Origin: DASWIV01 sp036397475
GTDB taxonomy: Bacteria > JAJVIF01 > JAPKYR01
DNA length: 20,023 nt
Assembly (NCBI GenBank): GCA_036397475.1
Contig: DASWIV010000003.1
Location: 1-20,023 of the forward strand
Direction: 5' to 3'
The position numbers and the translations under genes were made by a program. The number at the start of each line of letters is the position of its first letter. The first letter of the stretch is position 1. The notes below the pieces were generated by a model, which saw only the letters and a list, made by a program, of their open reading frames with translations, was not told where the DNA came from and did no database searches. Below, piece by piece: positions 13,597 through 20,023 of this stretch.

Positions 13597-15619
13597 AATT
13601 CAAAAGATGGATTAATATTATTCTGAAAGTATGTTCCTCGAAATCGCGTGCGTTATCGGATTGATCGTCGAAATCAACCAGCATAAGAGAGGCTTCAAGG
13701 GACATATCCTGTCCAAGCTGCCATTTCATTCCAAGTTCGACAGTCTCACGTTCCGAATTAAATGACGACGCGTCCCCGCTGGAATCCATCATCTCGTACC
13801 GGGTATACAAAGTGTATCCAGTATCAGAAGGAGTGTATGAGAGTGTCCCGGAGATCCTGTCTATTTCAGACGACTGTTCCCGCCCGGGATAGTCATTCTG
13901 CGTATTCCCGTATTGCAGATTCAGCATGAACCCATTTCGCCACCTGGAGATCAGCCGGAACGTTATCATGTCGGATTCCGTGTCAGAGATCGGGCTTACC
14001 GAACTGTCTCTCGACGTTTGTCGCCAGTCGATTTGGGCGGTATGGCTTCCATTCCAGAAATCGAACGTGTGTCCGAGTCCAAGATTGAAAATACTCATCG
14101 AATCGTCGATACGTCCCGCTTCTCCCATCAGCACATCGTTTGAGCGGTCCTGCGTTGAGTAACCGACGGTGAAGGTGGGTCCGGTTCTGGCCAGCCTGTA
14201 CCTGATCATCCCGCCAATTCGATCGGTAGTGGTAGTGTTCGTAAGCTGTCCGTTCACATTATTGCTGAACGTCTCGTAGAACAGGCGTCCGGTAATTTTC
14301 CCGCGATCGATATTAAGCCGGTCCTCAATTTTCCACGATTCCCTGTCCTGCTGAGTGTTCGACCGTCCGAGACTGATGAATCCGGGCTCGATCAGTTCAT
14401 ATCGTCCGACAAAAGTGTGGCCATCAAACGGGGAATATGTCGCCTCAAGCAATCCGGCCTCAGCGCCATCGACATCCGTTTCCGCGGGGTCGTCATAATT
14501 AAAATCCGATTCCGTCCAGCTGCCCCGAAGTGTTCCGTAGTTTTGAGGATCGAACCGCCACAGGAAATCGAGTGATCGAACTTCGTTGTCACCCGGATCG
14601 CCGACAAGCGGATCGTCGGATCCTGACTCGGAGCCATCCAGGTATGTAAGACCAAGCTCGAACGGTTCGCCTTCCCACAGGACAGCTCTGGCGGTCCACA
14701 GTTCGCGTTCACCAAGACCCCTGCTCATAATTCCGCCATCCAGATTGTACCGTGTAGAGGTTCCTCGCCTCGCCTGCCCTTGTGCGAGATGAACCGTAAT
14801 CGCACCAATTGACCCCCATCCCGACATACCACGCAGGCGCAGGCCGTAAACCGTGTGTTCGTTATAGCGAGGCGTGTTGTCTCCTATAGAAAGCCCGAAA
14901 TTATCCGATTCGAGGCCGAATAAGTAACGGTTGCGAGGCTGCTGGAACTGTGTCTCGTCGGTAGTCATATAAAGGCGAAGGCTGTAAATTCCATTTTCAT
15001 CGTATCCCCGGCCGTTGACATCGAGAACGGTGGTGTTATCCGGCTCCTGCCTGTATTCCGCTCCGACCCCTTCAATATCGGTGAACTGTGAATTGAGTGT
15101 AACCCGTCCAGTCAGCCGGAAGGTATCCTGTGTGGTTTGCGGAGAAATGACAGGCGACTGGTATGTCGGATGTGTCTGCTCAGTCTGCGAACCGAGATTG
15201 AACATGTCGGTCGATTGCGTTTCAGCCGGCGCTGAGAATCCCTGGACCGAAAACGTCCTTTCCGCGACAAGCTGGCCGCTTACTCCGCCAACAACACTCA
15301 GGTAGACTTTCAGAGTGTGAGTTCCCGGCATCAGCATTCGTGGCGGAAAATAGCTCAGCGTGAGGGCATCGGGATCCCAGCGGGGAGTGACCTCGACATC
15401 GTCCAGATCCAGGAGGTAGAAAAAATCCTCGCCGGTATAATCCGGATCAAGTTCAACAATTATGAGTGTGTCGAGTGGGGCTACCGGAGAGTCGGCGGGA
15501 GGATGGATAATTGTCGCGACAGAATCTTCGCCATTTTCCGCCATGACTGGTGAAACGCATACGATATATAAAAGAAACATCAGGACGACAGTGCCCAGAA
15601 ATCGGTAAGAGTGTCGCAT
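13595..15619 (-). CDS. Predicted outer-membrane beta-barrel protein with N-terminal Ig-like domain
   Basis: A 674-residue protein with a clear signal peptide (hydrophobic run at about 8-22, P-V-M-A cleavage before E-N). Residues about 30-130 form a beta-sandwich-like Ig domain, ending T-H-T-L-K-V-Y-L-S-V-V-G-G. A Thr/Gln/Pro-rich linker follows. From about 165 to the end come many short strands with alternating polar and aromatic or hydrophobic residues and Asp/Asn/Gly-rich turns, for example GRLFYETFSNNVNGQL and GYTLYTRYEMMDSSG. This is the signature of a large outer-membrane beta-barrel. The last residue is Asn rather than the usual Phe, so the barrel end is slightly atypical. GGGGAG lies just upstream. 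There is no TonB-dependent plug motif. Passive transport or anchoring of surface proteins are possible roles. Confidence 0.78.
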   Translation of the reverse strand: MRHSYRFLGTVVLMFLLYIVCVSPVMAENGEDSVATIIHPPADSPVAPLDTLIIVELDPDYTGEDFFYLLDLDDVEVTPRWDPDALTLSYFPPRMLMPGTHTLKVYLSVVGGVSGQLVAERTFSVQGFSAPAETQSTDMFNLGSQTEQTHPTYQSPVISPQTTQDTFRLTGRVTLNSQFTDIEGVGAEYRQEPDNTTVLDVNGRGYDENGIYSLRLYMTTDETQFQQPRNRYLFGLESDNFGLSIGDNTPRYNEHTVYGLRLRGMSGWGSIGAITVHLAQGQARRGTSTRYNLDGGIMSRGLGERELWTARAVLWEGEPFELGLTYLDGSESGSDDPLVGDPGDNEVRSLDFLWRFDPQNYGTLRGSWTESDFNYDDPAETDVDGAEAGLLEATYSPFDGHTFVGRYELIEPGFISLGRSNTQQDRESWKIEDRLNIDRGKITGRLFYETFSNNVNGQLTNTTTTDRIGGMIRYRLARTGPTFTVGYSTQDRSNDVLMGEAGRIDDSMSIFNLGLGHTFDFWNGSHTAQIDWRQTSRDSSVSPISDTESDMITFRLISRWRNGFMLNLQYGNTQNDYPGREQSSEIDRISGTLSYTPSDTGYTLYTRYEMMDSSGDASSFNSERETVELGMKWQLGQDMSLEASLMLVDFDDQSDNARDFEEHTFRIILIHLLN

Positions 15620-15665
15620 AGACTATTTTCTCCCCGTAAGCCAGGGTCCCCATCGCAGGCACCCT

Positions 15666-15695
15666 AACTTTAAAACGTTTTAAAATATATATCAA
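15666..15695 (-). promoter_or_regulatory. Candidate promoter overlapping a 16-bp palindrome
   Basis: On the minus strand, TTGATA (15695-15690) and TAAAGT (15672-15667) are separated by 17 bases and point toward the beta-barrel gene. The perfect palindrome TTTAAAACGTTTTAAA at 15669-15684 overlaps the spacer and -10, which is where a repressor would act. The -10 match is moderate and the regulatory reading is inference. Confidence 0.35.
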
Positions 15696-15696
15696 T

Positions 15697-15733
15697 GCCG
15701 ATGCGCCGGGATTTTCATCCGCGGCGCACCGGC
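15697..15733 (-). terminator. Hairpin terminator after the giant coiled-coil gene
   Basis: GCCGATGCGCCG at 15697-15708 pairs with CGGCGCACCGGC at 15722-15733, 11 of 12 positions. Read on the minus strand the stem is followed by ATTGATATATATTTT, which is T-rich but not a clean run. It lies 30 bases after the stop of the large gene and would separate it from the beta-barrel gene. Confidence 0.5.
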
Positions 15734-15762
15734 GTCAAACACTCAATATTGAAAAAAGCACA

Positions 15763-18700
15763 TTATTCACTATCAGCTTCCCTGATCGACGCGATCAACG
15801 AAGATTCTTCTTCTTCAAATCCCTGAAGAGTATCGATCCTTGGGGTCAACAGGTCAGTGTAATAATCCAGCCTGCCGGCTTCGCTTCCAAGTAATCCACG
15901 GAGTGAAGCGTTTTCCATCCTGACATCGACCAGCTCCGATTTCAAATCATGGATCTGGTCCATGATATCCGACGTGTAATCCATCGATTCGGCAATATTA
16001 GCTTCATAGACCACCGATCCGTCGATATAAGATGTGATCTGGTTGATCTGCTGGCGTGCCCACGTTTGAATCACATCACCGGCACCAAGGTCCACAATGT
16101 CAAAATTGCCGATCTCCATTACTGTCATGCCGGGATCGTGGGTGTTGTAATCGGACCAGATCATCGCGGAGCCGTCCGGAAGTGTCTCCATAATTTTCAG
16201 GAACTGATCCTGGAGTTCGGCGTATTCCGACATATCATCCCGGATCTGATCGTATAGTCCTGAGATCGTTTCCGACAAGCCTTCGATCTGCGCGTTCAAC
16301 TGATCTTCCTGTGCTTCATATTCAGAGAGTAACGATTCCGCACCGGCGATATTGTCATTGATTTCGTCGAATACTCCATCAATTGTAAGAGCGAATCGCC
16401 CGGCTACATAACCTCGATCATATGCTTTGCCCTCATCGCCCTTGCCGCCGCTATTGTTGCCATTCTCAGCGATACCACCAGGCGGCTCGAGTTTTTCACC
16501 CGCGCATGGACCCGGATTCGCCTTAAGGCAATCCGCTCGCGTCTGGATACAGTCCTTATAATCCGCAAGCGCGCCAAGGTAATCGGCGACAGCGATGAGA
16601 TAATTCCCCCACGCTACCTGTTCCGCAGCGCGAGCAGCCGCCAATGCTGCCTGTGCCGCAGCGGTAGCCGCTTTGGCGGCGGCGAGTTTGGCGTCAGCCA
16701 CAGCCTTGCGGCCTTCAACTTCCTTCATCTGCGCATCGAGTTTGTCGATTCCCTTTTTAATCAGGTTGAAGACATTGGAGAACATAGTCGGACTGGTGAA
16801 GTAAATCGTTACGCCCTTGTACGTTGTGGAATTCGGACCGCTGCCCGCTTGTCCACCCATGCCACTGACAAAGACGTGCTTATCGATGAATTCGTCCTTC
16901 TGTTTCTGTAGGTCGTCGATCCCATCCTGTAAATCATCGGATTCTGCCTGCGCAGCCAGTTCATCCATTAGCGCGGCGAGGTGAGCATCTTCAGCATCCT
17001 GCGCATCATCGAATGCTTCATCCCACGCATCCCTTTTATCCTCCATGATTTCTTCATAGAGTCTCAGCCAGAGAAGTTCTTCAAGGCAGTCCTCGCATGG
17101 ACAATCGTCGTTCTCATTTCCTCCGATCACAGGTCCGGGGACCGGTCCCGGAATTGGACCAAACCCGCCCGGATCTCCCGGTAATGGAGGCAGCGGAATT
17201 GGAGGAAGCGGTAATTCACCAGTATCGCCGGGTCCGCCTGTGCCACCCGGTGTTCCACCGGACGTCCCGCCTGTTCCAGGGGGATTTGGCTGCGGACGTG
17301 GCTGAACCGGTGTCTGCGGGCAACCCCAGAATTCTTCGCAGTCATTCAAATCCTGCATGCACCTGAGGTAATCTTCCCATGCGTAATCTGCAAGGAGTTT
17401 AGCCGCATCGAGATTGTCTTTTGCCCTGTTCCAGTCATCGATAATCGACTGGTGAAATTCTTCGATTTTAGCCGCAAGCGGTTCGAGCAGTGTAAGAAGC
17501 TCCTGCAGCTCAATTTGTCGCTTGATCAGGATAAATAATTCGCCAGTAGTCCATCCAGAGCCCTCCGGATTGGCTTTTATCTGCTCAAGCCTGGCTTCAA
17601 TCGCGATCAGTTCGCCACGGTATTTATTGAATTCCGCCATGGCATCTTCATAAGTCTGATCGGCTTCTTTCTTCAGCTTATCGGCAGCATCGAATTTAGC
17701 CTGCAGTGCATTCAGAATATCCAGTGCCGAAAGGTAATCATTCCACGCGTCGTCGCAGTCTCCGCAAGGACAATCATCGTCCTGCTGTCCGCCGCCCCCG
17801 GTGTTGGGGCCTGTTCCCGTTCCTGTTCCGGTACCTGTACCGGGAGGAGATCCGCCAGTACCTGTACCGCCGCCGGGCTGATTGCCGCCGCCTGCGCCTG
17901 GTTGCTGTCCGCCAGGTTGTCCGGCATTAGCGCTTTGATCCGGCAACGGAGGACATCCATAAAGCGCTCTGCAGAGATTTACCGCGGCAAGGCAAGCCTT
18001 ATATTTGGCAAGAGCCCACCATTTCGCCAGAGTCGCCGTCGCTGCCTTGTTCTGGGCGTTAGCAAGATTCGCCTGCGCCGCGGCGAGTGCCGCCTGCGCA
18101 ACAGCGAGATCAGCATTAGCGAGCGCGAGATCCAGCGCCGCCTGCTGGGCTTCATTTTCCGCCGCGTCAAGCTCATCGGCGAGTTCTTTAATGTCGTCTT
18201 TAATGAGGTCGAAAATATTAGAGAATGTATTATAGTCGCTGAAGTAGATATCTACTCCCATGTAATTGACGTAATTCGGACCGTAATCCGGTGTGCCGCC
18301 GACAGAATTGGAGAACACGTGCTTCTCCATGAATGTGTCGAGCGCGGACTGCGCGTCGTTCATTTTATCCTGCGCGTCGTCGAATGCATCCTGAGCGGCA
18401 TCGACTGCATCCTGCGCGTTATCGACATCCGTCTGTGCTGCATCGACTGCATCCTGCGCGTCGGCAAGATCCTGCTCAGCATCCGCGAGATCCTGTACCG
18501 CTTTCCCGTAAGCGTCGAGCAGTCCGGCGCAGTCACCGCAATTATCGCAGTTGCCGCCCGGTCCGACACCGGTTCCCGGACCAGCACCCGGACCTGTTCC
18601 CGGTACTGTTGTACCGCCACCACTGGTTCCATCATCCGATCCGCCGCCACCGCCATTGATCGGCGGAGGCTGCGGTCCGCCTTCTGTTCCCGGACCTGCG

Positions 18701-20023
18701 CCTAATCCTGTCCCTGTGCCGGGACCTGTTTTACCGAAGCAATCTTCATAAAGCCATTCCAGGTAAGCTATTTCCTTCTCGACTTCCTCCATCCTCTTCC
18801 AGCAGTCGTGCAGTGCATCGGAGGCTGCGTCGAAAGCATCTTGCGCATCATTGTGATTATTCAACGCCTCATCCAGCGCATCCGATGCATTATCAAGCGC
18901 CTCATCGGCGGCATCGCTGGCGGCCTGTGCATTATCGAGCACCTCCTGCGCATGGTCAATCTTATCTGCGAGTTTGTCGATATCGCCCTTGATAAGATTA
19001 AATATATTCTGGTACATCTCAACACCGGAGAAGTAAATGTCCACTCCCCTGTAATTGACATGATTGCTGCCCGATTCGGGAGTACCGCCGACCCCATCGA
19101 CAAAAACATGATCTTCCATGAAGGAGTCAAGTTTTGCCTGGGCGTCATCGACATCCGACTGGGCATCCGCAAGTTCGAGACCCGTTTTAAGTGCCGCTTC
19201 AAAAGCATCCAGGTAATCGTTCCATGCATCCTCGTGTGCGTCTTCAGCATTATTGAGATCGTCCAGGGCATCCCAGAATGCATCCCACTGGTCGTTGCAG
19301 TCTTCCTGCTGTTCAGTTTTAAGATCCCACCACATTAACCACGCTTCCCAGCATGGATCGTCCCATGGCCACAGGAATTCGATCGGCATGGTTGAGATAT
19401 TGTCGTCAACCACAAACGACGCGTAAAGGCTTTCGCCCCACCATTCGCCATCGAGACCTTCAATCACAGGTTCACCGTTGTAGTAAACCTGGAGTTCGAT
19501 ATCGGATGGATTCATGCCGTTACCGACGAAATCTACCGGTGTGAAATTGAATCCAAAATCGATCGCCGCAGGACCAAACGACGGATCCGGATTCCACTGG
19601 CTGAATCCCATTAATGCCGGATCGAAATCGACACTGACCTGGTCGCCGGAACCATTTTCCAGTATGAGCTCAAACATCGAATCAGCAGTGATCCTCGTTA
19701 TAAGGTCATTGCTGAATACAACGGTTCCCGCCTGCATTCCGCATCCATCGAACAGCAGACTTCCCGGTACCCATTCGAGGTTGCCTTCGGTGAGTTCTAT
19801 TGGAGACGTGCCTCCCTGTACGCAGAAGGTGAATATCTGGCTGAAAACAGGTGTCAACGGGAATACCTCGACTGTCGGGTCATACGCTGCCGGCTCAGCC
19901 TGGATCTGCCAGACGTAGACACCATCCAGCTGTTCGGCGTTTGGCGGATACTGTATGAAAGTATCCTGTATCCCGCTTTCCATCCAGACAGGAGGATTGT
20001 TTACAGCTTCCTCAGGAGACTGG
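15763..20023 (-). CDS. Giant modular coiled-coil protein with repeated insert domains (5' end outside window)
   Basis: The frame is open to the right edge, so only the C-terminal 1,419 residues are seen; the Met at 19983 is not a real start. The visible chain begins with a beta-rich, FN3/Ig-like part (about 19340-20022). Four helical modules follow, separated by Gly/Pro/Thr-rich linkers at 18550-18735, 17773-17955 and 17104-17322. Modules 2-4 start after Cys motifs (C-x(1,2)-C-[GE]-D-C), and each module ends near another Cys. Modules 1, 2 and 4 are Ala/Asp/Gln-rich coiled coils interrupted by the same 51-residue insert. Module 3 has a different interruption. The C-terminal 240 residues are helical and include WSDYNTHDPGMTVME. 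No sortase or membrane anchor is seen. It is probably an exported fibrous or surface protein, but the family is not recognised. Confidence 0.8.
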   Translation of the reverse strand, partial: QSPEEAVNNPPVWMESGIQDTFIQYPPNAEQLDGVYVWQIQAEPAAYDPTVEVFPLTPVFSQIFTFCVQGGTSPIELTEGNLEWVPGSLLFDGCGMQAGTVVFSNDLITRITADSMFELILENGSGDQVSVDFDPALMGFSQWNPDPSFGPAAIDFGFNFTPVDFVGNGMNPSDIELQVYYNGEPVIEGLDGEWWGESLYASFVVDDNISTMPIEFLWPWDDPCWEAWLMWWDLKTEQQEDCNDQWDAFWDALDDLNNAEDAHEDAWNDYLDAFEAALKTGLELADAQSDVDDAQAKLDSFMEDHVFVDGVGGTPESGSNHVNYRGVDIYFSGVEMYQNIFNLIKGDIDKLADKIDHAQEVLDNAQAASDAADEALDNASDALDEALNNHNDAQDAFDAASDALHDCWKRMEEVEKEIAYLEWLYEDCFGKTGPGTGTGLGAGPGTEGGPQPPPINGGGGGSDDGTSGGGTTVPGTGPGAGPGTGVGPGGNCDNCGDCAGLLDAYGKAVQDLADAEQDLADAQDAVDAAQTDVDNAQDAVDAAQDAFDDAQDKMNDAQSALDTFMEKHVFSNSVGGTPDYGPNYVNYMGVDIYFSDYNTFSNIFDLIKDDIKELADELDAAENEAQQAALDLALANADLAVAQAALAAAQANLANAQNKAATATLAKWWALAKYKACLAAVNLCRALYGCPPLPDQSANAGQPGGQQPGAGGGNQPGGGTGTGGSPPGTGTGTGTGTGPNTGGGGQQDDDCPCGDCDDAWNDYLSALDILNALQAKFDAADKLKKEADQTYEDAMAEFNKYRGELIAIEARLEQIKANPEGSGWTTGELFILIKRQIELQELLTLLEPLAAKIEEFHQSIIDDWNRAKDNLDAAKLLADYAWEDYLRCMQDLNDCEEFWGCPQTPVQPRPQPNPPGTGGTSGGTPGGTGGPGDTGELPLPPIPLPPLPGDPGGFGPIPGPVPGPVIGGNENDDCPCEDCLEELLWLRLYEEIMEDKRDAWDEAFDDAQDAEDAHLAALMDELAAQAESDDLQDGIDDLQKQKDEFIDKHVFVSGMGGQAGSGPNSTTYKGVTIYFTSPTMFSNVFNLIKKGIDKLDAQMKEVEGRKAVADAKLAAAKAATAAAQAALAAARAAEQVAWGNYLIAVADYLGALADYKDCIQTRADCLKANPGPCAGEKLEPPGGIAENGNNSGGKGDEGKAYDRGYVAGRFALTIDGVFDEINDNIAGAESLLSEYEAQEDQLNAQIEGLSETISGLYDQIRDDMSEYAELQDQFLKIMETLPDGSAMIWSDYNTHDPGMTVMEIGNFDIVDLGAGDVIQTWARQQINQITSYIDGSVVYEANIAESMDYTSDIMDQIHDLKSELVDVRMENASLRGLLGSEAGRLDYYTDLLTPRIDTLQGFEEEESSLIASIREADSE
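16114..16158 (-). other. Baseplate-like signature motif in the giant protein
   Basis: This segment encodes WSDYNTHDPGMTVME, followed seven residues later by V-D-L-G. From memory, this resembles the W-T-D-Y-N-x-H-D-P-G-x-T-x-L-E ... T-D-L-G signature of baseplate proteins in phage tails and contractile injection systems. The rest of the domain is not obviously similar, so homology is unproven. Confidence 0.4.
16738..16890 (-). repeat. 51-residue insert domain, copy 3 (module 4)
   Basis: Third copy of the insert, reading F-I-D-K-H-V-F at its start and F-N-L-I-K-K-G-I-D-K-L at its end. It aligns without gaps to the copies at 18181-18333 and 18970-19122. Twenty-one positions are identical in all three, including H-V-F, G-G, Y-x-G-V-x-I-Y-F and F-x-L-I-K. 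It sits where the coiled coil of module 4 would turn back on itself. Confidence 0.9.
17086..17103 (-). other. Cys motif CPCEDC at the start of module 4
   Basis: Encodes CPCEDC at the end of a Gly/Pro-rich linker and directly before a helical segment. The same type of motif opens modules 2 and 3. The spacing would suit a metal site or disulfide cross-links between chains. Confidence 0.8.
17755..17772 (-). other. Cys motif CPCGDC at the start of module 3
   Basis: Encodes CPCGDC after a linker dominated by GTG and Gly repeats. It differs from the module 4 motif in one residue. The preceding module closes with Y-G-C-P-P, so cysteines lie at both ends of the linker. Confidence 0.8.
18181..18333 (-). 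repeat. 51-residue insert domain, copy 2 (module 2)
   Basis: Second copy of the insert, with F-M-E-K-H-V-F at its start and F-D-L-I-K-D-D-I-K-E-L at its end. Its length equals the other two copies exactly. It separates a heptad-repeat helix on the N-side from an Ala-rich helix on the C-side, consistent with the tip of a helical hairpin. Confidence 0.9.
18349..18495 (-). repeat. Seven tandem heptads (21-bp period) in module 2
   Basis: Seven consecutive seven-residue units are encoded here: QDLADAE, QDLADAQ, DAVDAAQ, TDVDNAQ, DAVDAAQ, DAFDDAQ and DKMNDAQ. At the DNA level this is an imperfect 21-base tandem array; the two DAVDAAQ units differ at only two bases. The pattern is a very regular coiled coil that probably grew by slippage or unequal exchange. 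Confidence 0.88.
18529..18549 (-). other. Cys motif CDNCGDC at the start of module 2
   Basis: Encodes CDNCGDC, the same motif type as at modules 3 and 4 but with two residues between the first and second Cys. It ends a Gly/Pro/Thr linker rich in G-x-G-P-G-T units. Confidence 0.8.
18970..19122 (-). repeat. 51-residue insert domain, copy 1 (module 1)
   Basis: First copy of the insert, with F-M-E-D-H-V-F at its start and F-N-L-I-K-G-D-I-D-K-L at its end. It is the closest to the N-terminus of the visible protein. It is flanked by Ala/Asp-rich helices on both sides, as in the other copies. Confidence 0.9.

Noticed and set aside
18349..18495. Regular 21-bp repeats considered as a CRISPR array or satellite
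   Set aside because: There are no spacers; the units are contiguous, in frame and encode coiled-coil heptads.
17902..18705. Long plus-strand open frames across the coiled-coil region
   Set aside because: They are antisense to low-complexity Ala/Asp and Gly/Pro coding DNA; their arginine/cysteine-rich and isoleucine-rich translations are typical shadows.

Overview
The window looks like a chromosomal segment from a diderm (Gram-negative-type) bacterium, probably from an uncultivated lineage. Several genes encode lipoproteins with clear lipoboxes, one encodes a signal-peptide-bearing protein with an outer-membrane beta-barrel pattern, and the promoters that can be read are sigma70-like. I cannot name the phylum from sequence alone. 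Base composition is moderate in most genes, but about 3,230-5,020 is visibly AT-rich and looks like acquired or decaying DNA.

Left part (1-3,100). The window opens inside the 5' end of a leftward transposase gene whose element ends near base 152. Next come rpmE (ribosomal protein L31), its terminator, and a DUF1385/YqhQ-type membrane protein, a common rpmE neighbour. A stand-alone lipoyl/biotinyl-attachment domain gene follows, bracketed by two copies of an 18-base GC-rich palindromic repeat. A RAYT-type (Y1/HUH) transposase gene lies between two 41-base inverted repeats, each of which is itself a hairpin.

AT-rich part (3,230-5,020). A small cysteine-rich exported protein and a lipoprotein form a two-gene operon. 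Downstream is a start-less fragment of a HEAT-like gene. Dispersed hairpin repeats then lead up to a tRNA-Ser(UGA).

Middle (5,570-11,820). The tRNA is followed after only 14 bases by a TPR lipoprotein. Then come a DUF4062-like/TPR protein, a DUF2330-like exported membrane protein, an unrecognised lipoprotein and a second TPR lipoprotein. This is a run of envelope and protein-interaction genes, each with its own start signals, ending in a clear terminator.

VOC cluster (11,900-13,590). A strong promoter drives three tandem genes carrying four glyoxalase/VOC domains, closed by a terminator.

Right part, minus strand (13,595-20,023). An Ig-like plus beta-barrel protein lies downstream of a very large gene that runs off the right edge. 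The large protein is the most unusual object here. It has a beta-rich N-terminal part and four coiled-coil modules separated by Gly/Pro/Thr-rich linkers. Each linker ends in a Cys motif of the form C-x(1,2)-C-[GE]-D-C. Three of the four coiled coils carry the same gapless 51-residue insert. Its C-terminal region contains a short motif that resembles the signature of baseplate proteins of contractile injection systems. I did not recognise the protein as any described family.
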